64,000 nt of DNA from Meghimatium bilineatum (lineage: Eukaryota; Mollusca; Gastropoda; Stylommatophora; Philomycidae), in NCBI GenBank assembly GCA_034231615.1, contig CM067315.1:33602156-33666155 (forward strand). Reading direction: 5' to 3'. Shown here in pieces: positions 1 to 11,035 of the stretch. Each line of letters starts with the position of its first letter. Position 1 is the stretch's first letter. The position numbers and the translations under genes were made by a program. The notes beneath the pieces are model-generated. The model did no database searches. It had not been told where the DNA came from and saw nothing but the letters and a program-made list of their open reading frames with translations.

Positions 1-337
1 GATTGGTGTAATGTGGTCGCTCTCAAGACTGCGCAAGATTGGTGTAATGTGGTCGCTCTCACGACTGCGCAAGATTGGTGTAATGTGGTCGCTCTCACGA
101 CTGCGCAAGATTGGTGTAATGTGGTCGCTCTCACGACTGCGCAAGATTGGTGTAATGTGGTCGCTCTCACGACTGCGCAAGATTGGTGTAATGTGGTCGC
201 TCTCAAGATTACGCAAGATTGGTGTAATGTGGTCGCTCTCAAGACTGCGCAAGATTGGTGTAATGTGGTCGCTCTCAAGACTGCGCAAGATTGGTGTAAT
301 GTGGTCGCTCTCAAGACTGCGCAAGATTGGTGTAATG
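1..337. repeat. 36-bp minisatellite, about 9 copies, cut by left edge
   Basis: Unit starts GATTGGTGTAATGTGGTCGC and repeats every 36 bases with few changes (AAG/ACG and one ATTACG variant). Because 36 is divisible by 3, overlapping frames stay open; these are not genes. Confidence 0.97.
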
Positions 338-349
338 ATCGAAACATAA

Positions 350-650
350 CAGATATATGAAGAGAAGATAAATCAACATCGAACTGGAACTAAACACTGA
401 TGGATTTTTTTAGATAGGATCAGAGCACCTATGGAGCTATCCGGTGTACGCCGATGATAATCTGCAGTTATAACTCACCTCAGTTAGACAATTGTTCAGA
501 TTATTTCTTGCAATGGAATAACAAAATCAGTAGAACATAATCAGAACTACCAAATGTATCGCAACACAAGAAGAGCACTGTGGCCATCTCAAACAGCTAT
601 GATGATGTCTCAGGGGTGATAACCCTGATAAACAAGTCTCACGGACAGTG
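350..650. other. Unassigned, one faint dispersed repeat
   Basis: No convincing gene. The stretch 410-475 resembles 13735-13790 (shared pattern GATCxGAxCAxCTATGxAxxTxTCxGGTG), so it is probably an old dispersed repeat. Confidence 0.4.
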
Positions 651-654
651 ACTA

Positions 655-905
655 CAGTCTATCTATATATAAAAACCCATAGCCCGTCAGAAATGTGGGG
701 GTACCACATTGAATGCATCAACTCACAGAGTCCTCCAGTGATTTCTATCTTCAATAATGCGGACACGTGAGGAAAACTCTTGTCTTACCCAGTCCTTGAT
801 ATTGTCTGCCCATGCTTTTATTTGTCCTCCTCTGCTTCTTCTATCTTCAGCGGTTCCCAGCAGCATTTTTTTTTTACAAGAAATCATGTTGGCATACGGG
901 TGACA
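655..905 (-). mobile_element. RTE-1 LINE 3' end fragment
   Basis: On the - strand this matches the 3' end of the RTE copy at 11805-12899: the coding remnant for DNI..W followed by the RxLC...NVVPL region, then a TATAGATAGA tail at 655-668. 5'-truncated and broken. Confidence 0.75.
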
Positions 906-1139
906 TTACAAGTAATATTACATCAATGTTTCCCCCCAAAAAAACAACAGCAAGGCAGAAATAATTCTTAAGATTCAACAGGATTTAAGTGAAAATGTTA
1001 TTGAAAATTTCATTGAAATTTGACAATGTGACATTTCATTGAAAATATGACATTTCATTAAAAATATCATGTTTTACATAAATTACAGACTGGTGCAACT
1101 GCTTGAAAAATGACTAAAGTGGCAGAGAGCAAAACCACA

Positions 1140-1395
1140 TTTCAGTAAGTGCTCAACAAGTTCAACTGATCAGATCTATGTGACATGTACTTTACAGAAC
1201 ATGTCCTCGTTGCCACTCTGTAAGCCTCTTGGTTCTGTGCAATCTGCCCAGCTTCTTCTAGCATCATGTTCAGAAGGTCTTCGATGTCCTGTGGACATCG
1301 TAGTCTTGATCTACCATTTGTTGTCTTTCTTGAAACTTTTCCCTCCATGATTAATCTTTCTAAACCATTGTCTCTTTATATGTCCAAAATATGTT
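1140..1395 (-). mobile_element. RTE-3 LINE 3' end fragment
   Basis: A 68-aa open stretch MEGKVSRKTTNGRSRLR then QIAQNQEAYRVATRT is typical of the post-RT C-terminus of RTE-type LINEs. Relatives in the window: 16065-16175 and 60945-61315, same strand. Confidence 0.7.
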
Positions 1396-1514
1396 AGCAT
1401 GTATGATCAGATCATCGACTGAGAAAGATGGCCTTTTGTGTTTTTACAGATGGTCAGGAAGCAGACAAATGTAACATTTCTACTGGACTATGAGGATCTC
1501 AACTGGTTAAATTG

Positions 1515-1690
1515 CTGAGATTCTTCTGCGTTCGTTCTCAAACTCCTGCAGAACGGAATGCATTGTCTCATGGTTTACAGCATTGCTGCGATATCTGCGA
1601 CTTTCAGCCTGACATATCCGACTTCAGCATGGCTTTGGGTCACTGACCCTATATGGGATAGCCAACTCCATCCACAAGGACATATAACAA
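1515..1690 (-). mobile_element. SINE-A copy, 5'-truncated
   Basis: Matches the 3' half of the SINE-A family (TTCTTCTGCGTTCGTTCTCA at the tail end, then the GACTTCAGCATGGCTTTGGG region). The 5' part is missing after 1690. Confidence 0.8.
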
Positions 1691-1800
1691 ATGGTCATCA
1701 TCACGTGATGGATGAATAACAAGTAGAACAACTGTTGATTCTTATAAAATATTATGCACAGGGTTTCACAAAAACACAGAAAAGTTTAGAACAAATCTTT

Positions 1801-2012
1801 ACATTAACACTAAAATCAATTAACTTCACTAAAAAAACATTAAGATCAGTTAGCTTCACTAAAAACATTAAGATCAGTTAACTTCACTAAAAAAACATTA
1901 AGATCAGTTAACTTCACTAAAAAAACATTAAGATCAGTTAACTTCACTAAAAAAACATTAAGATCAGTTAACTTCACTAAAAACATTAAGATCAGTTAAC
2001 ATCACTAAAAAA
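1801..2012. repeat. About 30-bp minisatellite, left part
   Basis: Unit ACATTAAGATCAGTTAACTT plus CACTAAAAAA, 29-31 bases, about 7 copies. The same family continues at 2826-3055; the stretch between is an insertion. Confidence 0.93.
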
Positions 2013-2822
2013 TTCTTCTTCTTCTCGACCCACAAGCATTGCAAGTGATTAGCTCTTACTTCCTATGTACAGTGGGGAGGTTTCTCCAAGCTTTCTTTCA
2101 TACCCAGGAAGCTTCAGCTTTCAGCTTAGTGCAATGCCTATTGAGGGAGCCTTCTAATCAGAGGGGAGTATACATAACAAGATGAGCTGACAGTTTGCCT
2201 GGGTCATCCATTGTTGGTCTTTTCTCCAAAGTGACACTTCGTAGCCAGCGAGCTGTTCTTCGTGTAAGAAGACCATTCCATTACCACCCTTTGTGTCTCT
2301 AGGTCGCAGACCTAATTTCTTCCGTATGAGCCGTATTGGGTAACGGTGATGGTCGAATTAGACTCAGGGCTGATACACCTTCCTAGACAAGCTGCTGTTT
2401 TGCCAAACATGTCAGGGGTCTGGGATTTGTCTGTGCATTTCTCATGCACTCTCCTCATCTGTTTGAGATGGCCTTCCAGATTCCAGGTGTACTCATAAGA
2501 TCACTGTGTGTTAGGGACATTGACATTGGTCGCCCCTCCAATGTTTCTACATTTTTCCAATGTTTCTACTTTTTAACCTGGCCGAGTCGGAAAGCACAGA
2601 TGCCTTGTATCACTGTGTGTTGATAGTGATGTTGGATGTAATGGCGTAGAGGTTTCAGAGATATTTCCTGTCTCTCTCTGCAGATAATTCTCATTTCATC
2701 TACAGCATCCACATCCAAAGACACGAGCCTAAGGTGCACCACGAGGAGGTACTTTTAGGATCTTGGTTATCTGCTAACACTGGATCAGCACGAGAGCAAT
2801 ACGAGACCCTATGCACCCCTAA
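2013..2822 (-). mobile_element. Insertion splitting the 30-bp array; composite non-autonomous element
   Basis: Starts with TTCTTCTTCTCG (a GAA-type tail on the - strand) right after an array unit and ends where array units resume. Its right part (about 2600-2800) is shared with 9410-9620, including GAGGTACTTTTxGGATCTTG and TTATCTGCTAACACT. No open frame of note. It is probably a long SINE-like or 5'-truncated LINE element of unknown family. Confidence 0.55.
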
Positions 2823-2825
2823 ATA

Positions 2826-3055
2826 ATCACTAAGATCAGTTAACTTCATTTTTTTTAAATCACTAAAATCAGTTAACATCACTAAAAATAATCACTAAAA
2901 TCAGTTAACATCACTAAAAATAATCACTAAAATCAGTTAACATCACTAAAAATAATCACTAAAATCAGTTAACATCACTAAAAATAATCACTAAAAAAAT
3001 AACTAATATCCATTAACATCACTAAAACACACTAATATCAGTTAACATCACTAAA
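2826..3055. repeat. 30-bp minisatellite, right part
   Basis: Unit AATCACTAAAATCAGTTAAC plus ATCACTAAAA. Same family as 1801-2012, separated from it by the insertion 2013-2822. Confidence 0.92.
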
Positions 3056-3157
3056 TTATCACTTCTCTACTCGTATAACATTTCAATATGTACCACTTCA
3101 TCCAACCACTACCATAAACAGCAGAACAACTAAACGCTGGCAACAGCTTTGACTTAC

Positions 3158-3258
3158 TTTTTAATGGCTACTTTCTCATTGGTTTCCACCGTGGTAGCCA
3201 GGAGAACACTGCCGTACGTTCCATCTCCCAGCTGCTTAGAAATCTGATATCGATTCAT
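3158..3258 (-). CDS. First coding exon of a MAK/CILK1-type kinase (partial gene)
   Basis: Read on the - strand from ATG at 3258, 33 codons plus two bases begin [20 protein letters not shown] and end at KVAIKK, followed by a strong donor AAA|GTAAGTC at 3157-3151. The N-terminus MNRY..[13 protein letters not shown] and the AIK(K) at the exon end match the RCK family (MAK, CILK1/ICK), kinases that act in cilia and flagella to limit length and regulate intraflagellar transport. Visible motifs: glycine loop GxGxxGxV (residues 11-18) and the beta-3 lysine of AIK (residue 33). The sequence just before the ATG would be 5' UTR, with possible acceptors ending CAG about 10 and 50 bases upstream. Minisatellites flank the exon on both sides. 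I found no later kinase exon in 1-3157, so the rest must lie off the left edge or the exon is a stranded duplicate. Confidence 0.82.
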
Positions 3259-3404
3259 GTTACTTCATCTGTCACCATTAGCTATTCATAACTGACACTG
3301 ATTGTTATCTAACTGATGCACAAACAGATCAAATGACTTGCTACCAAAAGTCTGTCTCTAGACTCGGAATGAACAATCATTATTTCACTTCACTTATGGA
3401 TGTG

Positions 3405-3735
3405 ATTAAGAAGTCACTTGGTATATTAATCTTGGTATGATTAAGAAGTCATATGATTAAGTAATTAATCTGGGTGTGATTAATTAAATCTGTAGTACTT
3501 AAAACTTGGGGTGAGTAAGCTAATCTGTAGCACATTAAACTAGGGGTGATTAAGCTAATCTGTAGCACATTAAACTAGGGGTGATTAAGATAATCTGTAG
3601 CACATAAAACTAGGGGTGATTAAGCTAATCTGTAGCACATTAAACTAGGGGTAATTAAGCTAATCTGTAGCACATAAAACTAGGGGTGATTAAGCTAATC
3701 TGTAGCACATTAAACTAGGGGTGATTAAGTAGCCA
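3405..3735. repeat. 35-bp minisatellite, about 7 copies
   Basis: Unit TAATCTGTAGCACATTAAAC plus TAGGGGTGATTAAGC. The first 80 bases are degenerate copies. It lies upstream of the kinase exon on its strand. Confidence 0.92.
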
Positions 3736-3814
3736 TGTTGATCATGGTATGATTATGCAGCCTTCTAAACACTTTATACTCAAACATTGTTTCCAGTTGG
3801 AAATTCAGCTGAAA

Positions 3815-5760
3815 GACGTGCAAACCTACTAGGCCTCTGGTAGCAGAAACTTACTAAATCTCTGATAGCAACAACTTACTTGGTCTTTGATAACACAAAC
3901 TTACTAGGCATCTTCTCTGATAACACTAACTTACTAGGTCTCTTCTCTGATAACACAAACTTACTAGGTCTCTTCTCTGATAACACACACTTACTAGGCA
4001 TCTTCTCTGATAACACTAACTTACTAGGCATCTTCTCTGATAACACAAACTTACTAGGCATCTTCTCTGATAACACTAACTTACTAGGTCTCTTCTCTGA
4101 TAACACAAACTTACTAGGTCTCTTCTCTGATAACACTAACTTACTAGGCATCTTCTCTGATAACACTAACTTACTAGGCATCTTCTCTGATAACACTAAC
4201 GTACTAGGTCTCTTCTCTGATAACACTAACTTACTAGGTCTCTTCTCTGATAACACAAACTTACTAGGCACCTTCTCTGATAACACAAACTTACTAGGCA
4301 TCTTCTCTGATAACACTAACTTACTAGGTCTCTTCTCTGATAACACTAACTTACTAGGTCTCTTCTCTGATAACACTAACTTACTAGGTCTCTTCTCTGA
4401 TAACACAAACTTACTAGGTCTCTTCTCTGATAACACTAACTTACTAGGTCTCTTCTCTGATAACACTAACTTACTAGGTCTCTTCTCTGATAACACTAAC
4501 TTACTAGGCACCTTCTCTGATAACACAAACTTACTAGGTCTCTTCTCTGATAACACAAACTTACTAGGTCTCTTCTCTGATAACACAAACTTACTAGGTC
4601 TCTTCTCTGATAACACTAACTTACTAGGTCTCTTCTCTGATAACACTAACTTACTAGGTCTCTTCTCTGATAACACAAACTTACTAGGTCTCTTCTCTGA
4701 TAACACAAACTTACTAGGTCTCTTCTCTGATAACACAAACTTACTAGGTCTCTTCTCTGATAACACTAACTTACTAGGTCTCTTCTCTGATAACACAAAC
4801 TTACTAGGTCTCTTCTCTGATAACACTAACTTACTAGGTCTCTTCTCTGATAACACTAACTTACTAGGTCTCTTCTCTGATAACACTAACTTACTAGGTC
4901 TCTTCTCTGATAACACAAACTTACTAGGTCTCTTCTCTGATAACACAAACTTACTAGGTCTCTTCTCTGATAACACAAACTTACTAGGTCTCTTCTCTGA
5001 TAACACTAACTTACTAGGTCTCTTCTCTGATAACACAAACTTACTAGGTCTCTTCTCTGATAACACAAACTTACTAGGTCTCTTCTCTGATAACACAAAC
5101 TTACTAGGCACCTTCTCTGATAACACAAACTTACTAGGCACCTTCTCTGATAACACAAACTTACTAGGCACCTTCTCTGATAACACAAACTTACTAGGCA
5201 TCTTCTCTGATAACACTAACTTACTAGGTCTCTTCTCTGATAACACAAACTTACTAGGCACCTTCTCTGATAACAGAAACTTACTAGGCACCTTCTCTGA
5301 TAACACTAACTTACTAGGTCTCTTCTCTGATAACACAAACTTACTAGGCACCTTCTCTGATAACACAAACTTACTAGGCACCTTCTCTGATAACACTAAC
5401 TTACTAGGTCTCTTCTCTGATAACACAAACTTACTAGGTCTCTTCTCTGATAACACTAACTTACTAGGTCTCTTCTCTGATAACACAAACTTACTAGGCA
5501 CCTTCTCTGATAACACAAACTTACTAGGCACCTTCTCTGATAACACTAACTTACTAGGTCTCTTCTCTGATAACACAAACTTACTAGGCACCTTCTCTGA
5601 TAACACAAACTTACTAGGTCTCTTCTCTGATAACACAAACTTACTAGGTCTCTTCTCTGATAACACAAACAAATTTGCTAGGACTCTGATAGCATACAAT
5701 TACTAAGTCTCTGAAAGCATAAACTTACTAGGTCTCTCATAGCAAAAACTTACTAAATTG
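3815..5760. repeat. 30-bp minisatellite, 59 units in perfect register plus decayed edges
   Basis: From 3901 to 5670 the unit TTACTAGGTCTCTTCTCTGA plus TAACACAAAC repeats every 30 bases without a single indel. Variation is confined mostly to two sites: GGTCTC/GGCATC/GGCACC and ACAAAC/ACTAAC. The edges (3815-3900 and 5671-5760) hold shorter 25-27-base units lacking part of TTCTCT, the expected decay at array margins. Both strands are open for about 600 codons (DNTNLLGLFS on +, VLSEKRPSKF on -). Because 30 is a multiple of 3 and the unit has no stop in these frames, this needs no gene. Nothing supports translation. Confidence 0.97.
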
Positions 5761-6039
5761 CAGATTTGATGTCAGTTGAATTAAACAATTGTTTTATGTG
5801 GGTTATTTTAAAGTAAATTATTAATTTGCTAGTAACACCGTCTTTGCGAATACTGCTCTTTCTGTAATATTGCTCTCAGTGCACACAAAGTATTCATTGT
5901 ATGTGGTAACACCAAGGAAACTGATGGATATGTTGACACGTCAAGTAAAGTTGATGGACTTGTAAACATGCAAAGTAAAATATGAAAACATTGCAATTGT
6001 CTTTTCTATGAGGATTGATCTGAAAAAGACAAATTAGTT

Positions 6040-6960
6040 TTATTAAATTACATGATCTTCTGTTATATCTTGTTTTTGAAGTGTTTTTGCATAATCTTCT
6101 AACTTATCTTGTTTTTGAAGTGTTTTTGCATAATCTTCTAACTTATCTTGTTTTTGAAGTGTTTTTGTATAATCTTCTAACTTATCTTGTTTTTGCATGA
6201 TCTTCTAACTTATCTTGTTTTTGAAGTGTTTTTGTATAATCTTCTAACTTATCTTGTTTTTGAAGTGTTTTTGTATAATCTTCTAACTTATCTTGTTTTT
6301 GAAGTGTTTTTGTATAATCTTCTAACTTATCTTGTTTTTGCATGATCTTCTAATCTTGTTTTTGAAGTGTTTTTGTATAATCTTCTAACTTATCTTGTTT
6401 TTGCATAATCTTCTAACTTATCTTGTTTTTGCATAATCTTCTAACTTATCTTGTTTTTGCATAATCTTCTAACTTATCTTGTTTTTGCATGATTTCACAT
6501 GACTTGTTTTTGTAGTGTTTTTCATGATCTCACATGTCTTGTTTTTGTAGTGTTTTTCATGATCTCACATGTCTTGTTTTTTAAGTGTTTTTCATGATCT
6601 CACATGTCTTGTTTTTGAAGTGTTTTTCATGATTTCACATGTCTTGTTTTTGTAGTGTTTTTCATGATCTCACATGTCTTGTTTTTTAAGTGTTTTTCAT
6701 GATCTCACATGTCTTGTTTTTGAAGTGTTTTTCATGATTTCACATGTCTTGTTTTAGTAAGTGTTTTTGCATGATTTCACATGTCTTGTTTTTGAAGTGT
6801 TTTTCATGATCTCATATGTCTTGTTTTTTAAGTGTTTTTCATGATCTCACATGTCTTGTTTTTGGAGTGTTTTTCATGATCTCACATGTCTTGTTTTTGA
6901 AGTGTTTTTATTTGATCTTCTAACAAGTCTTGTTTTTGAAGACTTTTGGCATGTATTTGT
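6040..6960. repeat. Composite 39/35-bp minisatellite
   Basis: Two related unit types: a 39-base one (CTTATCTTGTTTTTGAAGTG plus TTTTTGCATAATCTTCTAA) fills 6060-6490 and a 35-base one (CATGTCTTGTTTTTGAAGTG plus TTTTTCATGATCTCA) fills 6490-6910, with deletion variants. A stray unit sits at 7190-7225. Confidence 0.93.
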
Positions 6961-7384
6961 ATTTGGTATTTTGATATTTTACCTTATTGAAGACCTTACT
7001 TGAGGGTAAAGTCAAAGGGAGCGAGCAAGATGTAGGCAGAGATACAAGTGGGAGAGTAACATCACATGATGGACAGGTTACAGTCTAGCAGAGTGCACCA
7101 CCAAGACAAGAGACAGGAGATGTTGGAGATACATTGCAGCCAACCTTCATTGCAGAGACAGCACTTAATGATGATGACGGCATGATGATCTTCTCACATA
7201 TCTTGTTTCTGAAGTGTTTTTGCACATACAAATATTCAGAATGTCTAATATAAAAATTGTTTATTTTTTGGTATGATGTACACATCTTATTCTAAGAAAG
7301 GAAACTTGCCTCCCTACTGGGACTAAACATGCATCAATACACCCTACTTACACAACCATGAATAAACACACATAAAACAAAAAT

Positions 7385-8050
7385 TATGAACTTTACCGGC
7401 CTGATAGAATCCATTAAACTAGATGATAATATACTAGACGTTTCAAATTTCATATATTTGGGAAGCAAGATAACAGCAGACGGGGATACCAACTCAGAAA
7501 TCAAGACTCGAATCGCTCTATCCTCCAACACCTTTAACAAACTCTCAAACTTCTGGAGATCAAAGATCGCAAGTGAACACATCAAACTGTGACTATTCAA
7601 TGCAAGTGTGATTCCATCATTGACATATGGATGTGAAAGTTGGAAATCAACCGCAAAATGGATAAGAAGTTAGTTGCTTTCGAGAATAGATGCCTCAGAA
7701 AAAAAACACATACTAATTGGAAAGATTTCAAATCAATCGACATACTAAGAGAGGAGACAAAACAAGAATATGTGATGAATATCATCAGGAAACATCACTG
7801 GACATACATCAGCCACATACTTAGAATGAAGGAAGACAGAATTCCATGACAAGCCTTCATGTAGATGCCAGACGGGAAAAAAAAAATAGGGAAGATCAAA
7901 AACAACGCTCAGAAGAACTGTTATGAAAGAATTAAAATCAACAGGCATAATTGCACAAGACCTGCAATCCTTGGCAATTGACCGACAGGCATGGAGAACT
8001 ATTACATCCGCTCTATGTGCCAAACTTGGCAAAAGAGGAACTGATTGACA
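7385..8050 (+). mobile_element. RTE-4 LINE 3' fragment
   Basis: Broken frames on + encode typical RTE post-RT sequence: NFIYLGSKITADGDTNSEIK (YLGS box), a conserved arginine/asparagine region, ISHILRMKEDRIP (GHxxRM box), and at the end WRTITSALCAKLGKRGTD. Internal stops near 7590 and 7850 show decay. A relative lies at 13845-14075. Confidence 0.8.
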
Positions 8051-8084
8051 CAACCATGACATTGTGACAATAAACCTAATATGA

Positions 8085-8195
8085 GTTCAGGTGTCATCTC
8101 AGTTACTCAATTCAGGAAGACCTATTATTTTGTCAGAAAGACTACAAACTGCCAAGAGCACCTGATCACAGCTAAAGGGATTACTTCATCATAAC
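8085..8195 (+). mobile_element. LINE-C 3' end fragment (CAT-tailed family)
   Basis: Shares TTTGTCAGAAAGACTA and AGCTAAAGGGATTA with 15925-16050, 27985-28105 and, reversed, 14740-14850. The family ends in a TTTCATCATCAT tail. Confidence 0.65.
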
Positions 8196-8199
8196 CAAA

Positions 8200-8552
8200 G
8201 AGTTATGTCAGAAGTAACCAACAAGTACCTTTCAACTAGTACAGATTTCCTGTATTTGTACAGAAAATACTCAAATTTCATTGATTATGACCATACTGGT
8301 CTTTATTATTTCCCTTTAGTGAAGTATTCTTTAGCCAGAATATGGATATAATTTTGGGTAAAAATACAGAATTTTACAGGTATTTTAGGCAGAAATATGG
8401 AATGATTCTTCTGGAACTTGACAGGTGTGAAGATCACTCATAAATAAAATGGCATGTACTGGTGCTGCATAAAGAGATAACCATCTGCTGTCTTATGGGA
8501 AGAGTCTAATAACCAACCACTAAGAAATGTAAAGCATAAAGGAAGGTTCATA
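8200..8552. other. No recognised feature
   Basis: AT-rich, stops in all frames, no repeat that I can pair within the window. Confidence 0.5.
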
Positions 8553-8710
8553 TGCCTGTTTATTGTCAGGGCCTGAAAGAGGAGCAAAGAATAGCAACAC
8601 TGTGACCTACCATGTGTGTCATAAGAAGAGACTAATGTTTTAGGGGTAGTGCTTGCTATCCCATTCCATAATGAGTTAAAGTGAACCGGAAGTCATGCTG
8701 GTCAGTCTTT
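8553..8710 (+). mobile_element. SINE-A fragment, 5' two thirds
   Basis: GGGCCTGAAAGAGGAGCAAA and AGAATAGCAACACTGTGACC match the SINE-A 5' end. The copy breaks off at about 8700 against another GAA-tailed element in reverse orientation. Confidence 0.7.
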
Positions 8711-9740
8711 CTTTCTTCTGCGTTCACTCTCTGATGGTCAACACAAAAATGTGTATGATTTTCGCTGGGGGGTGATATCAGAATTTGTGCTAACATATCC
8801 GTTTTTGGCTGCCTTTAATTCGGGTAGGCTTCCCTAGCCTTTGACAGCCTCCCTATCTGTCGACAGGCGGTGAATTTGTATCGACTCTATGCCATGATGG
8901 TTTATCACCCACTCTGCCCTTGGATTTTGCAGGCCAAAATATATCCCTGGGTGGCAGCCCCAGAGGATGCAGTAATTGGGGATTTAGACTTGGGTCGACT
9001 ATCTCGCACAAAGTGTTGTTCCACTGTCAGGTGAACTTGTCTTGCGTAATTGGACATATTGTGCCTGTGTCAATTGGGTAATGGAACTTTTCTCTCCGCG
9101 AACATGGTTTCAGTATAGAAAAGCATCAGCGGTAGAGCTGGGCCTGGGTTCGTTCACCCTCTTAGCCGACGTGGCATTCACTAACCCCTCGTTTAAGTCC
9201 TAGTCTCTACACATATTTAGGAGCACCGGGGACTAGAACCTTGTTCTTGAGTAGAACAAAATTTTAGTTCCAATTTCCTGGTAATGTTTTATAATTATAC
9301 TCACTATATTTTCCTTGCAGAGACTAGCACATGACTCTAAATGTTCTCTTCATGACATCTGCCTATTTCATGACATTTTCATTCTTCAGTTCTCCAACTG
9401 GACTCTCTTGCATCACTCTGTGTTGGCACAGAGGTTTCAGAGATACTGTCTGTCTTTTTGCAGTCAATTCTCACTCCATCTGCTGCCTCCACATTCACGG
9501 ACATGATTCCCAAAAGTGTTGGCCAGGAACACAGCACAAGCAGCTATATTTCTACTTCCAGGGTACACCATGAAGAGGTACTTTTGGGATCTTGATTATC
9601 TGCTAACACTAGTACTGCACGAGATCCACCTATGTCAGTTTGAAAGTGTAGATATCATAGTCAAGCTGCAAACTAGGGTCACAGTGAATTCCATTCTCCT
9701 GACCACATCCTGCTAATCTGCAAGAGTGTGGGAATGATAG
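8708..9740 (-). mobile_element. Long GAA-tailed element, unknown family
   Basis: Begins TTTCTTCTGCGTTCACTCTC (tail on the - strand), like 32142 and 48322. The part 9410-9620 is shared with 2600-2800. No long coding frame. It is probably a composite of two or more dispersed repeats; boundaries are approximate. Confidence 0.45.
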
Positions 9741-10470
9741 TAGAAGAAATTTCACATGTAATATAAAATTTGGTCCTTTACCTGAACGTGTGCATATATT
9801 TCGCTTGTTTTACGGAATGTGAATGAAGTTACATATTATGCACAAGTTCATCCCAAGTTTATTATAGTGCACACAATTGGCATGCAGTAAATGAAATTAC
9901 GTCACTGGTAGACCGTGTTGTCAGATAAAACAAAAGGCTAATTGTAGCAGAGATTTAATACCACGACTGCACATCAGAGGAGAAGGGATGACCCTAGAGT
10001 TTAGAATGAGAGTGTTAGGGAATTCAAACAACCAATCCTAAATGCTATACCTCTCTATCTCAAGAGTTATCAATCGAAGGCAAAAAGTTTAGCAATAGAT
10101 ACTGCAGCCATTTCGCTAATATAAAATGAACTAACAGTGATGTCACAAACTACTACAAAAATTACAATATGATAATTATTTTAAACTGTGTACGCTGGTA
10201 GGCAGTATTCAGGGAGCGGAATTAGAATTCTTTAAATCTCAGTCTTGATGTGTTGTCAATCCCAGTATATATATCCAGCAGGATGCAAGAGCATCATTCA
10301 TCAGAAGTGATGATGATTATTTGACAGTATTACAATCACTTTATCAAATTCAATTAGAGTTATGGAGTGCAATGGGACATGCATTACTCTCATGCAATCC
10401 TAGGGTTAGAATGTAACCAAGATCTTCACACTCTCCAGCTGAAATCACATGAATCAATATATAATTAATT
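9741..10470. other. No recognised feature
   Basis: AT-rich unique-looking sequence with stops in all frames. No splice-flanked coding signal was noticed. Confidence 0.5.
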
Positions 10471-10477
10471 GTCATCT

Positions 10478-10690
10478 TCTTCTTCAACGTTCATTCTCAA
10501 AGTCCTGCTGTATCTCCCTTATAGCAGGCCTATGGTCCTACTAGATTTCCAGCAGGATATAGTTGAGAGAATGGAAATGCGTTGTGTCACCATTTTATTT
10601 GTACTAATGGTCCGACACACAACTTTCAGCAAGAATTGCCATCTAAAAACAAATAGTCTTGTAAGCAAGTGCAGAAGAAGAAGTTAGAGC
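10478..10690 (-). mobile_element. SINE-B copy
   Basis: CTTCTTCTTCAACGTTCATT then ACTAGATTTCCAGCAGGATA and AATGGAAATGCGTTGTGTCA: the SINE-B family on the - strand, with the (GAA)n tail at the low-coordinate end. Confidence 0.85.
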
Positions 10691-10789
10691 TATGTCCTTG
10701 ACTAATATGAATTTTTATATGACAATTAGTTATATAAAACACAAGACAAATATATTTGTCCTGTAGGAAATATACAAACTCACAGGTTA

Positions 10790-11035
10790 TCAAGAACCAT
10801 TATTGGCAGTGGTGAAATGACATAAACTTGTTTGGTTTGGACATACAATGAAACTTTCTAAAACTATATTGCAAGGAACGGTCAAGAGTAGAAAGAAAAT
10901 CCTGGTCTGACAACATCAAGGAATGTTCGGGTATCATTTTTCTACACTTGTCCAAATGGCTGGAAGTGGTATTTGGAGGGCTGTGTGTGTGCTGAATTAA
11001 CCAGTGTGAAGTGAAACCCCTATGACTACAGTAGA
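10790..11035 (+). mobile_element. RTE-1 LINE 3' fragment
   Basis: Nucleotide match to 12590-12860, including the WFGH region, AACGGTCAAGAGTAGAAAGA and the W..DNIKE region. Heavily decayed. Confidence 0.7.

Noticed and set aside
11..360. Overlapping 112- and 115-codon frames
   Set aside because: Products of the 36-base array; same explanation as above.
3876..5706. About 600-codon frames on both strands
   Set aside because: They consist only of a 10-residue repeat from a 30-base minisatellite; a third frame is partly open too. No start context, splice sites or non-repeat domain.
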